Below, piece after piece: positions 25,775-36,780 of a stretch of DNA of 64,000 nucleotides; the stretch's first letter is position 1, and every line of letters starts with the position of its first letter. Position numbers and translations under genes: made by a program. Location of the stretch: contig NC_090768.1 in assembly GCF_036898095.1 (NCBI RefSeq), forward strand, positions 44,017,174-44,081,173. Direction: 5' to 3'. The notes below the pieces were generated by a model that was given only the letters and a program-made list of their open reading frames with translations, was not told the DNA's origin and did not search any database. Source of the stretch: Palaemon carinicauda (lineage: Eukaryota; Arthropoda; Malacostraca; Decapoda; Palaemonidae).

Positions 25775-26065
25775 AGTTTTAAAGATGGATCATGTATGGC
25801 AGAGGCCAGGGATAATGACAGTGCCCTGGAGATTGACTATAGCCTCCTGGCTAGTACAGTGATAATGTGTTCACTTAGCATTCGCACGGCAGCAGATCGA
25901 TCCCAGCTCGGGGACCGTGAATTTAAGCTGTTTACTGGGGAGGCCACTGCTGTGGTTGGGCACCACAGTGTGTGGTTGGGGTTGCCCGGCTGACGTTCTG
26001 GTGAGCATCTATTCTGATGAAACTGGAACTGAAACCAGAGACCTTTACCTTACCTTTAAGTATGT
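25775..26065. repeat. chimera of SINE family 1 end and SINE family 2
   Basis: TTTTAAAGATGGATCATG.. GGCAGAGGCCAGGGATAATG (25775-25838) is the end of family 1 on the minus strand. It abuts a plus-strand family 2 copy with CATTCGCACGGCAGCAGATC, TTTAAGCTGTTTACTGGGGA, GCTGACGTTCTGGTGAGCAT and a diverged ATTCTGATGAAACTG end. Confidence 0.6.
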
Positions 26066-26235
26066 AGGTATCCAGTATACTGTAATCCTTTATACTTGTA
26101 AAACTCTCTTAGTATACATTCGTAAATATTTTGGAAATAGGTATGTTATAGAGCTTATGTGTTATTATTTTCTTTTGTTTCACTTTTGAATCACCAAACA
26201 ATTATTGGATTTTTAGTACAGCAACGTTGTTTTCA

Positions 26236-26450
26236 CGTCATTGAGTTTTGAGGAGTAGTTGGACAAAATATCAATGAGTTTTGATGAGCTGCTGGACAAA
26301 ATATCAAATAGTTTTGGACAAAATATCCAATGGATATGGACAAAATATCAAATAGTTTTGGACAAAATATCAAATGGATATGGACAAAATATCAAATAGT
26401 TTTGGACAAAATATCAAATGGATATGGACAAAATATCAAATAGTTATGGT
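26236..26450. repeat. 22-bp tandem repeat in 44-bp dimers
   Basis: GGACAAAATATCAAATAGTT alternates with GGACAAAATATCAAATGGAT, giving a dimeric higher-order unit of 44 bp. Confidence 0.88.
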
Positions 26451-26699
26451 GATTTTTTGAGTAAGAGAGTTATCATAGTTGATGGATAATAATAATCTAG
26501 ATTTAACACAAAATTTTATTATTTGCAATTTACAAAATACATAACAAAATGCGTATATCTCCATTGGATAAAAGCTTGGTAAAACTGACTTTTGCATCTT
26601 AATGTTACAACCAAAATTACTTTCCAATAAAATACTTCTAATTAAAAAACGTCATTAATTTCATTTTCACAACTTTCAATGGACATAATGGTTTTGGCT

Positions 26700-26862
26700 A
26701 ACTTTTCATGGCCGGATGCCTTTCCTGCCGCCAACCCTCCCCATTTACCCGAGCTTGGGACCGGCACCAAGTTGAGGCTGGCTTGGCCCCCCCTCAGTTG
26801 GGTCAGAAACATCGACCCCATATAAAAGTGGGAAAAGATGCAGACAAAGAAGAAGAATTAAA
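26700..26862 (+). mobile_element. LINE 3' end (tail fragment)
   Basis: GGCCGGATGCCTTTCCTGCC .. GGGACCGGCACCAAGTTGAG .. CATCGACCCCATATAAAAGT then GTGGGAAAAGATGCAGACAA and AAGAAGAA. The last block matches the tail of the decayed LINE at 2.1 kb in the opposite orientation. A 3'-end-only insertion, typical of 5' truncation. Confidence 0.55.
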
Positions 26863-27430
26863 AAAAAACATCATTGGGATAAATTTTCATTTATTGAAAC
26901 AGCAGAATTCCTATTTTCATCAAAAGAATCTCAATGTACCGTACAATGTATTCGATCAAGAGACGACATTTGATACACAAGAAACTGAAACTGTTTGTAT
27001 CCACACATTTAGGACTATAATAATATGCCAATGGAAACTGTCTGATTTCTCACATCAATGAAACCTAAATTTAATATATCACTATACTAAAAATGTTTTA
27101 GTACCAAATAAAAAAATAAAGAATTCTTAATGATATAAAAAGCTGCAATTTAGAACAGTCATTATTTAGATAATACTCATACAAGAAAATATACTTTGAT
27201 AATATTCATTAACTATTATAACACTATGGACAGATATCTTCATGAATTAGACAGGGAGTAGTATTTTAAAAAAGAATCTATTAATTATTATAAAATCGAG
27301 ATACATTTTAATAGTAATGGAAGTCAACGTAAACTCTATATTGTATTTGAGATACTAATTGTGTATGTAGTACTGTATCTAAAATTGACTATGTATAATA
27401 AATCAGCAATAATGCTGAAAAAAAATTCTT
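26863..27430. other. AT-rich non-coding stretch
   Basis: No recognisable gene or repeat; low GC throughout. Confidence 0.55.
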
Positions 27431-27433
27431 AGT

Positions 27434-27742
27434 TACCAAATCATAGGCATTGTTTGCTTTTATTTTCCTGATTGTTTAATTTTATTTACGGTTTTTAGTT
27501 TTTGAAAAAGTTTCCGAGGAAAATAAAAAATTAAAGGTGCTAAAACCAAGGAATGCATACCAAATCATAGGCAATGTTTGCTTGTATTTTCCTGATTGTT
27601 TAATTTTGTTTGCAGTTTTTAGTTTTTGAAAAAGTTTATCAGGAAAACCAAAACTTACAATTGCTACAACTAAGGAATGCATACCAAATCATAGGCAATG
27701 TTTGCGTGTATTTTCCTGCTTGTTTAATTTTATTTGCGGTTT
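27434..27742. repeat. tandem repeat of about 126 bp, 2.4 copies
   Basis: Landmarks TACCAAATCATAGGCAATGT, TTTCCTGATTGTTTAATTTT, GTTTTTAGTTTTTGAAAAAG and AAGGAATGCATACC recur; the third copy is cut after GCGGTTTTTG. Confidence 0.88.
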
Positions 27743-27743
27743 T

Positions 27744-28045
27744 TGTTTCAATATGTATGAAATATCTATAAGCTTTTTTGTATCAGTTTACAAAAGAAAC
27801 TATATTTCAAGTGTATCACTTCAAAGAATGCTGATACAAGTTCCAACTGAAATATTCCTTCAAGTGTGACTTCCTTTGTTTCAATATGTATGAAATTATT
27901 CCTTCAAGTGTGACTTCCTTTGTTTCAATATGTATGAAATATCTATAAGCTTTTTTGTATCAGTTTACAAAAGAAACCATATTTCAAGTGTATCACTTCA
28001 AAGAATGCTGATACAAGTTCCAACTGAAATATTCCTTCAATGATC
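27744..28045. repeat. direct duplication of about 120 bp with a 58-bp sub-repeat
   Basis: The block from TTTCAATATGTATGAAATAT to ACTGAAATATTCCTTCAA occurs at 27746-27864 and 27921-28039. Between them GTGTGACTTCCTTTGTTTCA is itself duplicated. The two long copies are nearly identical, so the duplication is young. Confidence 0.9.
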
Positions 28046-28640
28046 CATATCAATATAAAATGGAGCAAATATTTATTTTATTATGATGATAAATTCGAGT
28101 TTTCTTTTACCCAGAAAGAATATATTTCTCCATAAATTATGAACATCAGGCAAGGTTCATAGGAATAATAGACTTTTCCCAGATTGTAATCTATATACAG
28201 TACAGTAGTTTGCTTCAGTCATAAGGATTGGACCACGATTTTGCATAAATTAATAATGATTCTAAATATTACTTCCATCCCTGCGAAGTCTGAATCAACA
28301 GTTGAATATCAAGGCACAATTCTCTTAATGGTAATTTCCATTAAATTCAAAATTTTATGAAAAAATATAAAACTAGAAGAAACAATATTATAATTATTGC
28401 ATCATTAACATTTCATTAAATAGTAGAACCAACAACTTCCTTGTGATACAGGAGAAAAAGCATTTACCATCATCTAAAACTACTTCAAAATCACCTATCC
28501 TCCTTAATATCAAATAAAACAGTGAATTCTGTGCATTCATCACAAAAACTTTCATATTGACAGCAAACAGTGCTAATATTCTAAACTATTGAAAACGTGG
28601 ATGTACTGTATGTACCATATTGTATTTAGGGTTAAAGCCC
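28046..28640. other. AT-rich non-coding stretch
   Basis: No exon or repeat recognised; contains several TACAGTA/TACTGTA words. Confidence 0.5.
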
Positions 28641-28644
28641 AAGT

Positions 28645-28970
28645 ATTGTGGTAGCCAATGTAGTAACATCCCTGACTGGTGAACGCCAGACTGGGGTTTG
28701 AGTCCCACTCAAACTCGTTAGTTTCTTTGGTTGCTGCAATCTCACCATCCTTGTGAGCTAAGGATGGCGGGTTTGGGAGAGCCTATAGGTTTATCTGCTG
28801 AGTCATCAGCAACCATTGCCTGGCCCTCCTTGGTCCTAGCTTGCGTGGAGAGGGGGCTTGGGGGCTGATCTTCTGTGTATATGGTCAGTCTCTAGGCATT
28901 GCCCTGCTCGATAGGGCAATGTCATTATCCCTTACCTCTGCCATTCATGATCGGCCTTTAAGCCTTTAGC
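28645..28970 (+). repeat. tRNA-derived SINE, family 1, full-length plus copy
   Basis: The best-preserved plus-strand copy. An A-box-like GTGGTAGCCAATGTAGTAAC and a B box GGGGTTTGAGTCCC lie 40-50 bp apart, as expected for a pol III tRNA-type promoter. The body contains CTCACCATCCTTGTGAGCTA, CCATTGCCTGGCCCTCCTTG and GGGGGCTGATC, and the end is CATTCATGATCGGCC. Confidence 0.75.
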
Positions 28971-29162
28971 GGGTGTCAGGGATGCCAGTTGTGTGTTGTT
29001 ATTATTATTTGATAGGTAGTGAGATAAGATGATTCAGTTGAAAGAGGAATTTAAATACAGAACAGTACTGCAGTAAAACCCTGCCCTACATCGCTAATTG
29101 ATTTCATGGGCCGAGGCAAGTCGATTTTCGACTCTGGTCCAATTTTTACCTTTATACTTGTT

Positions 29163-29470
29163 TAAAGGCCACTCATTAATGGCAGAGGCAAGGGACAGTG
29201 ACATTGCCGTATCAAGCAGGACAATGCCCTAGACCATATTACATATGATCAGTGCCCAAGACCCCTCTCCACCCAAGCTGGGACCAAGGATGGCCAGGCA
29301 ATGGCTGCTGATGACTCAGCAGATAAACTTATAGGCTCACCCAAACCCCCCTCTTTAGCTTAAGGATGGTGAGGTTGCAGTGACCAAAAGAAACTAACGA
29401 GTTTGACCAGGACTCGAACCCCAGTCTGGCAATCAACAGGCAAGGATGCTTCCACCAGGCCACCACAACC
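29163..29470 (-). repeat. tRNA-derived SINE, family 1, minus copy
   Basis: About 190 bp from the plus copy in opposite orientation, so the two form a loose inverted pair. Shows CAGGACTCGAACCCCAGTCT (inverse box B) and GGCCACCACAAC at its head end. Confidence 0.75.
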
Positions 29471-29518
29471 CATGTACTGAACATGGAAAAAGTACTTACA
29501 ACTAGCTATCATTTTATA

Positions 29519-29755
29519 AGAACCAGAAACTACAGTAATGAGTTAAAGTGTAGAACCAGAAAATACAGTAATGAGTTAAAGTGTAGAACCAGAAAATACA
29601 GTAATGAGTTAAAGTGTAGAACCAGAAAATACAGTAACAGTAATGAGTTAAAGTGTAGAACCAGAAAATACAGTAATGAGTTAAAGTGTAGAACCAGAAA
29701 ATACAGTAATGAGTTAAAGTGTAGAACCAGAAAATACAGTAATGAGTCAAAGTAG
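29519..29755. repeat. 33-bp minisatellite, about 7.3 units
   Basis: The unit is AACCAGAAAATACAGTAATG plus AGTTAAAGTGTAG. One unit has a 6-bp internal duplication (ACAGTA). Because 33 is divisible by three, the frame stays open and encodes an RTRKYSNELKC repeat. There is no start context, splice signal or codon-level conservation to suggest a protein. Confidence 0.93.
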
Positions 29756-30099
29756 TACAGCACTTCATGCTTACTTTACGATGTAAGCTTGCGTAAAATA
29801 GCGCGACGTGGATTTTACTTTTGGAATTTAATATTTAAGGATGAGCGACATGAAGTTGGAATTGGCGTATGTTGAACCGACATAGAGAGGGGTATTACTG
29901 TGATCCGAGTTTTTAATCTTGCCGGGCACTATGATTGATCACAGACATGAATGTGATGCTATAATATTTGGGATAAGTTTCCCTATGTGGCTATATATAT
30001 GGGGGTGTATTGTAATTGTTCAGGGGCTACTTTCCTCTTGGTATGGGTAGAAGAGACTCTTTAGCTATGGTAAGCAGCTCTTCTAGGAGAAGTACACTA

Positions 30100-30400
30100 C
30101 AAAATCAAACCATTGTTCTCTGGTCTTGTATAGTTCGATGGTCTTTCACTGTCTTGGGGTAGAATTCTCTTGCGTGAGGGTACACTCGAGCACACTATTC
30201 TATCTGATTTCTCTTTCTCTTGTATTTTTTTTCTATAGTTTATATATGAAATATTTATTTTAATGTTACTGTTCTTAAAATATTTTATTTTAACTTGTTT
30301 CTTTTCCTCACTGGGCTGTATCCCTGTTGGAGCCCCTGGGCTTATAGCATCCTGCTTTTCCAACTAGGGTTGTAGCTTAGCAAGTAATAATAATAAAAAT
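30100..30400 (-). repeat. ATT-linked dispersed repeat, minus copy
   Basis: AAACCATTGTTCTCTGGTCT .. TCTTGGGGTAGAATTCTC .. GTACACTCGAGCACACTATT .. CTTTTCCAACTAGGGTTGTA, ending in (AAT)n. Internally deleted relative to the 12.6-kb copy. Confidence 0.85.
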
Positions 30401-30404
30401 AAAA

Positions 30405-31340
30405 ATACATATGGGGGAGTATTGCATACTCAATGCTGTACTTGTCATGGAATACTTGGAACTAACCTAAATAGCCTTCTACTTAGCTCCTGGTAATGTA
30501 AGAAAAGTCGAAGGTTATCGTTAATATTGATAGTACAGTAATATGAAAAATAATAGAATATTCTAATACGTAACATAGCACCTGTGATTCCACTCTTAAG
30601 GCACAAAATTTTTGGTTTATACTCATCACAGCTTTATTAAGATTCACACATCTATATTAGTAAACAATTTATTAAAATTACTGTATGATATAATTCTAAT
30701 GTATTAATATGTATTAACGCATACAGTAGTCTACTGTAGAGTAACAATTGTCTTAGATAGATCTCAGGCTCAAAATAATGTTTTTGGGTTGGATAGAATT
30801 TTACCCAGACACATAACCCCATCATCTTTTTATCCGAGATGATCAGCTGCCACCTAATATACATGTATTTCTTTATAGTATTCTCCTTCAATTTTTTATG
30901 GTCAACCAGGACCTAGGATTGACACACTGAGGCTTATGAATACAAGTTTGAACTTCAAGTAAGTGTCTGGATTGTAACTTGTACCATAAACGAAATTCAG
31001 GCTACTTCTTGAAGTACATCTTTAATAATTGTTATTACTGTTTTCAACAAATCTGTCTTCCTATAGAGTTGGCCTTAAGCTAATGTTATTTGACGTGTAA
31101 AGAACTAAAAAAAATTTCTTGCAAATTCCGCAACATAAATCAACTTATTAAATCGCAAAACTTTATACCATTCTAAACAATATCTATGAATTCTCTTTGA
31201 GACAATTTTAAGACTGTATTCAACTCCCAGGCAGATTACACTATACGCAGACTTTATCCACCATAGACTGGCGTTTTTCCCGTCTATGAATATACATACC
31301 ATGGCTGATCATTGTACTTTCTTGTATGCTTATGATTGGC
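30405..31340. other. AT-rich non-coding stretch
   Basis: I see no exon or recognised repeat. Short open frames on the minus strand lack splice or family signals. Confidence 0.5.
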
Positions 31341-31342
31341 CT

Positions 31343-31940
<598 letters not shown>

Positions 31941-31999
31941 TCTTAGTTATTTTAGTCTGGAAATTCTATCAAAATGAAAGATTACAAGATTATAAGAGC

Positions 32000-32162
32000 T
32001 TATATGTCTACCTGTCGAGTCATTAGCAGCCATTGCCTGGCTCTCCCTGGTCTTAGCTTGATTATGAGGAGCGGTTGGGCACTGATCGTCTGTATAAATA
32101 ATTAGTCCCTAGATCATAGTCCTACCCTTTGCCTCTGCCATTCATGAGCAACCTTTTAACCA
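32000..32162 (+). repeat. SINE family 1, 5'-truncated
   Basis: Only the body and end are present: AGCAGCCATTGCCTGGCTCT, GGGCACTGATCGTCTG and CATTCATGAGCAACCTTTTA. Confidence 0.65.
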
Positions 32163-32389
32163 ATGATTCCCATATTCTATCCATTTGAAATTCCTGATGC
32201 TATCAGGACATACAAAACTAAAAATAACCCCGGGGTCGCCTCGGGCATGTACCACACTGCCAGAGGTTGACCCCGTAGAAAACGAGAAGAGGGAGATAAA
32301 CTATACAAAAAGCTGGTCGGTTAGGTAGAGTTAGCCAGTACTGTAACTCCTAAGAAGGTAGTTCTAGGTAAGTAACCGTGTTGGAACAA

Positions 32390-33154
32390 CTAAAAATTAT
32401 TTTCCACATTATATGGGTTGAAATAAAACTTTTTCCTAAAACCATACTCCTGCTTTTCGGGAGTTGTACCATCTTTCTTCTTCATAGTATCGCAAAGCTT
32501 ATTATACAGTGAATTGAGGTCTGTGTCGTGAGCATTCTCCGAAAACACCTCACATAATGCCAAAACGAATAATGTGCCTACCTCGGGATCTCTCATAGCT
32601 TTGAAATTCCTAATGCTGGCATATATGGTACACATATCTTGAGGTGCCTCTAATTCTTCCGGAGATACTCCATCATGTTCAATTTTTCTCGTTATTTCTT
32701 TCACAGTTCCTCTACAAAAATTCACCAAAAATATTTTAGGCTTATCCTTGAGTGATGGACATGCAGAGTCTGTGAAATGGTATCTTATATCATCTAGGTC
32801 TAGGTCCCCGTCTGTAGTAGTAAAAAGGGTATCCGTTTTCCCGTGACTTAAAATGACGCAGATAAAGGAGTCGAAATCTCTTAATTGCGGATGACTCTGA
32901 ATCATCCTCAGTTTTTCAAGGGTTTCCTTCTTACTAAGCTCTTCAAAAAGCCAAACTTTATAGCCCATTCTAATGAAAAGTGTTCTGAGATTTTGGGAAT
33001 CTGCTCTACCCCCCTGCCTTTCATTCACGGTTCGTAAAAATAGATAGTTAAAAATGAAAACACCACCTCGTGAACTATTGCGGTAGACATCTTGCGAGAA
33101 CTGTACACATTTGGCAGAGATCACATTCCACTTGAAGTACAACCTCCCATCCAG
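32390..33154 (-). CDS. caspase (cysteine-aspartate protease), terminal exon with catalytic domain
   Basis: Terminal exon of 254 codons plus TAG; a TTTCATTGCAG acceptor precedes CTG, phase 0. It covers almost all of the p20 and p10 subunits. Visible landmarks by exon residue: SRGG near 28-31 (P1-Asp-binding Arg region), catalytic His in ILSHG near 104, DGDLDLDDI near 116-124, CPSLKDKPKIF near 132-142, catalytic Cys in NFCRG at 147, and the p10 segment YASIRNF..RDPEVGTLF near 178-196. The catalytic Cys context is NFCRG instead of QACRG, closer to the PFCRG of fly Dronc. The Asp in IEHDG (about 161) is a plausible inter-subunit cleavage site. Any CARD/DED prodomain must be in upstream exons, which I could not identify. 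Role by family: apoptosis or immune proteolysis in the cytosol. Confidence 0.9.
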   Translation of the reverse strand: MDGRLYFKWNVISAKCVQFSQDVYRNSSRGGVFIFNYLFLRTVNERQGGRADSQNLRTLFIRMGYKVWLFEELSKKETLEKLRMIQSHPQLRDFDSFICVILSHGKTDTLFTTTDGDLDLDDIRYHFTDSACPSLKDKPKIFLVNFCRGTVKEITRKIEHDGVSPEELEAPQDMCTIYASIRNFKAMRDPEVGTLFVLALCEVFSENAHDTDLNSLYNKLCDTMKKKDGTTPEKQEYGFRKKFYFNPYNVENNF

Positions 33155-33434
33155 CTGCAATGAAATATATTTCTGAGAACTTTATCAACGGAAAATTCTG
33201 TCATTATTTCTAAATTCAACTTTTTTTTCAAGCAAACGAGAGCACAAGAAGAATGCATACGTAAATTATACAATACAGCACTTATGTTTCAAGTATATTA
33301 TTAGCCTACTGCATATAGAATTTAGTTTAGATGATGCTCCACTGTTTTTCAATTATTATAAAATAACGCAAAGTTGTCTTTGCTGAATGTTGGGGCTTAA
33401 GCATTTTTAAAAAGATGAGTTTTTCTATTTTTAA

Positions 33435-33575
33435 GATAAAAAAAAATAAAGTTTAAAACTTATTCAAATTGTTAAATCATGGAAAAAAAAATAAAGTTTA
33501 AAACTTATTCAAATTGTTAAATCATGGAAAAAAATAAAGTTTAAAACTTATTCAAATTGTTAAATCATGGCTGAA
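33435..33575. repeat. tandem repeat of about 53 bp, three copies, in the caspase intron or upstream flank
   Basis: AATAAAGTTTAAAACTTATT plus CAAATTGTTAAATCATGG recurs with differing poly-A lengths. Confidence 0.9.
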
Positions 33576-34357
33576 TAAATTAAATTAATTTCTTTTTCAG
33601 AAATATTATTGGTTGTCTAAGCGTTGCGTACCTTCGTACTTTAAATTTGCCAAGATTACAACCGAAATAAAATTTTCTTGGATTATATCCATTACGCTAT
33701 TTAAAACATGCTGTAAACATTTAAAACAAGTAAAAATGCATTTTCCACAATTATCACTTTATCCACAATTATTACCTTTTTTGTTTTCCCAAAGAGCCAA
33801 CACATTTACCAAGGATCTTTTTCCCTCTAATACGATATCCATAATCATGACCTCTTTACTGATTTTTTTCTATGCAGCATCTTCTACTTAAGGATATTAC
33901 AAAAGTTCTTTCCATATTACATGCTTAGAAAGTTTAGAGGTTAGTCATTCTGATCAGTATTAGATCCAAGATTATAATGTACAATTAAATACCCAGAAAA
34001 TTATATGGCCAACTGGAATTACATAGAATTTAGTATAAAAATTAATGTATACTTCAGTATTTAGTTATTTTGTGATAGACGTACATGCACAACATATTGC
34101 GTATATTTTATTTATGCTGTAATGCAAACCAACCTGTATGACATTTTTTCCTATTATAACGTTTTTTTTGGAGAAAATTAAGAATTAGTTAAGGGCCTAC
34201 ATGCTGATTCTAAATATGTATGTTAAGAACAAACTTAATTTTTCATTAACAAAGCGGTTTCTAGCTTATTGCTGTGCATGTTTAAACATTTCCCCACACT
34301 GTTGATAACAAAATCATGACTGATGAAAAATATAAGTTGGAGAACCACCGGTGTAAC

Positions 34358-34587
34358 TTAACCCTTTTACCCCCAAGCTACGTTGAACTTTCAAACTTAT
34401 TTTGCTATATCTTTTTTTTAAATTGCTCTAACAGCCTTAATTTTTGTCATTGAGAGGTCAGGTTGGTCTCATTCTTTTGGAAAAGGCCTGAAGTTTCTCA
34501 TAAGGTTATAAAAAATATGCAAAAAAAAATGTAAATAGGTTTTTTGCAAGGACGTACCAGTACGTCCATTGGGGGTGAAAGGGTTAA
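34358..34587. mobile_element. MITE with TTAA target site (piggyBac-like), copy 1
   Basis: Terminal inverted repeats AACCCTTTTACCCCCAA and TTGGGGGTGAAAGGGTT lie directly inside TTAA on both sides. TTAA duplications with CCC-type termini are the hallmark of piggyBac-group elements. The interior is non-coding, about 200 bp, with a small palindrome GACGTACCAGTACGTC near the right end. A second copy in inverted orientation is at 46427-46735. Non-autonomous; no transposase in the window. Confidence 0.75.
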
Positions 34588-34604
34588 AATGACTAAGTGT
34601 TATG

Positions 34605-34785
34605 ATTATACACGATATCTTCGGATAGTCGTTCTGGGGGTTAGAACCCCGTGATACCTGACGTTAATTCTCTTATAATATCAATCGCAGAAATATTATA
34701 TAGTAGAATGTTGCCGGAGGGAACTTCCATCAGGACGACATGGCTATCTCACCCAAAAATAGATTTTTCCTACGTCAAAATCACT
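34605..34785 (+). repeat. dispersed repeat R3, copy 1
   Basis: GATAGTCGTTCTGGGGGTTA .. GATACCTGACG.TAATTCTC .. GCAGAAATATTATA .. GACGACATGGCTATCTCACC .. AAATAGATTTTTCC. An inverted copy lies at 47640-47830, and the same AAATAGATTTTTCC end flanks the second DIRS element at 63664. It contains a 61-codon frame shared with the other copy, probably by common repeat ancestry. Superfamily unknown. Confidence 0.7.
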
Positions 34786-34789
34786 TTTA

Positions 34790-35845
34790 TTCATAATCAT
34801 AGAGCTCACTTCTTTTGTTTCTCTCTCATGGGTTAGAGAACATTGATGAGAAATAGCCGTTTCTTCACTATTCTATCAAGGAGTAGATATGAAAAAATGT
34901 AAGATACAAAATAACAGGATGACAGGGCACATTAGAGCATGCAGTTGTAGAATTTGTGGAAATGTATAACCTTACTCATGCACAAGAAAGCAAATACATT
35001 ACAGTATGTTAAACATATGCTAAGTATCTATTCTTGTTTACATATATTGTACATTAGTTTCATTTCCATGTACTTACCACTCTATTTAAAGTTTTCATTA
35101 TCTTACCATCACAAGAAGTGGCAAGGGGTATGCATAAATAAACTTTTTTATATGAGTAAAATGAAGTACTTTGATTACTATCTTGTCTGGAAGAGGGGGG
35201 AGGGGATTTGTTAATAAGAAACTGTAGCTGTAAACACGGACAAATAAACTATTTATTACGTAGTGACCATAGTAAAGCATAAAACAAACATTAGTACAAC
35301 AACTCTTATAAATACCTTGATAGTAATCTTAAGACAGTAAAAGGGACGATCAAGTATCGCATTACGTTACAATTACCTGGAAAACTGTGCTTAAAACCTT
35401 CTATGTTCCACCTGAAGTAAACGTATATGTATAAACGACAAGTTTTTTTCTTTATACGATTACTAATAGTAAAAAAAATATTATGTTTTGCTTTTATTGT
35501 TAATAAACGACAATGAACAAAATGAATTAACATTATGTGGTAAATAAAATAACATAAACAAAAAAATTTAATCAATTTTTTTAATAAAAACCCATAACTT
35601 GTAGTGTCAATTCGTTGTCACTAAATGTTTCCCACACAACCTTTCCAAAGGAAGAACAAGATCAGTTCTTGAAGTAAATAGAATATTTACACCATAAGGT
35701 CCGGCTGTTCTATACATATACTGTAAGCAAAGATGTGACGGAACACTAGCGACACACGAAGCTACAGTATCTCAAATGTTATTTGGTGATATTTTTACTG
35801 TTCAATATTGCAAAGAAAATCTATGTCTTGGAGTAAAGTATACTG
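34790..35845. other. AT-rich non-coding stretch
   Basis: No exon with splice signals or recognised repeat was found. Confidence 0.5.
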
Positions 35846-35847
35846 TA

Positions 35848-36060
35848 TATTATTATTATTACTTGCTAAGCTATAACCATAGTTAGAAAAGCAAGATGCT
35901 ATAAGCCCAAGGGCTCCAACAGGGAAATATAGCCCAGTGAAGAAAGGAAATAAGGAAATAAACAAACTACAAGAGAAGTAATAAACATCAAAATGAAATA
36001 TCTTAAGAACAGTAATAACAATAAATTAGATCTTGCACCCTCAAACAAGAGAACTCTATA
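35848..36060 (+). repeat. ATT-linked dispersed repeat
   Basis: A short ATT tract, then GCTATAACCATAGTTAGAAA, GCCCAAGGGCTCCAACAGGG and the body through CAAACAAGAGAACTCTA. Confidence 0.82.
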
Positions 36061-36164
36061 GTAATACTTCTAGTCCTAATCCTGATAATAGAAAGCAAGG
36101 GTTGGGAACAATATCTTAAGAATGATTTCTTGTGAACTACCACCAAATGAAAACGGCACTATCT

Positions 36165-36780
36165 GTATACACGAGTGCCTACAGTATTAATTACGTCAAA
36201 ATACTGTAAGATTAATAAAATGAGCTTAAATTAAGAATGTTGTGATACACTAGTGCATACAGTATTAATTACATTAAAATACTGTAAGGTTAAAAAACTG
36301 ATCTTGAGAATGATTTAATACATTTAATGACATATTTAATGACATATTTGTTTTTGATGTTGATAATTTAATGACATGTCTGTTTTGACGCTGTTACTTT
36401 TTTTAGAATGATTTATTGTTAATTTGTTCTCTTCATTTATTTATTTCCTTATATCCTCACTGGGCTATTTTTCCCTGTTGGAGCCCCTGGGCTTATAGCA
36501 TCTTGCTTTTCCAACTTGGGTTGTAGCTTGGATAGTAATAATAATAATAATAATAATGGTGTATACAGTACCATGTCAAAATACTGTAAGGTTAAAAAAC
36601 TGATCTTGAGAATGATTTAATACACTAGTTTATACAGTACTAACTGTCAAAATATTGTAAGGTTAAAAAAAAACAATCCTAAGAATAATAACGTACACTC
36701 GTGCATACAGTACTGTACTAATTAGGTCAAAATATTGTAAGGTTGAGAAAACTGAGTTTGAGAATGATGAAATAAGTGAG
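36165..36780. repeat. tandem repeat of about 85 bp, split by a retroposon
   Basis: Five units carry TACACTAGTGCATACAGTA, TTAATTACGTCAAAATACTG, TAAGGTTAAAAAACTGATCT and TGAGAATGATTTA. Two lie before and three after an ATT-linked repeat at about 36395-36560 on the minus strand. Its insertion therefore post-dates the amplification. Confidence 0.82.
36395..36560 (-). repeat. ATT-linked dispersed repeat inserted in the 85-bp array
   Basis: CTCACTGGGCTATTTTTCCC, TGTTGGAGCCCCTGGGCTTA and CTTTTCCAACTTGGGTTGTA ending in (AAT)n. Confidence 0.82.

Noticed and set aside
24437..25993. 518-codon ORF on the plus strand
   Set aside because: It lies in a 28-bp minisatellite whose unit lacks stops in all plus frames; the three frames give the same peptide repeat, so openness is a by-product.
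28645..28720. Functional tRNA gene
   Set aside because: A- and B-box-like motifs are present but no cloverleaf with paired acceptor stem forms, and the sequence recurs as the head of a SINE.
29483..29755. 90-codon ORF with an 11-residue repeat
   Set aside because: A 33-bp minisatellite that is in frame by length; no splice, start or conservation support, and the antisense strand is equally open.
34651..34836. 61-codon ORF similar to one at 47595-47786
   Set aside because: The similarity comes from the shared dispersed repeat R3; no start context or longer homologous product.
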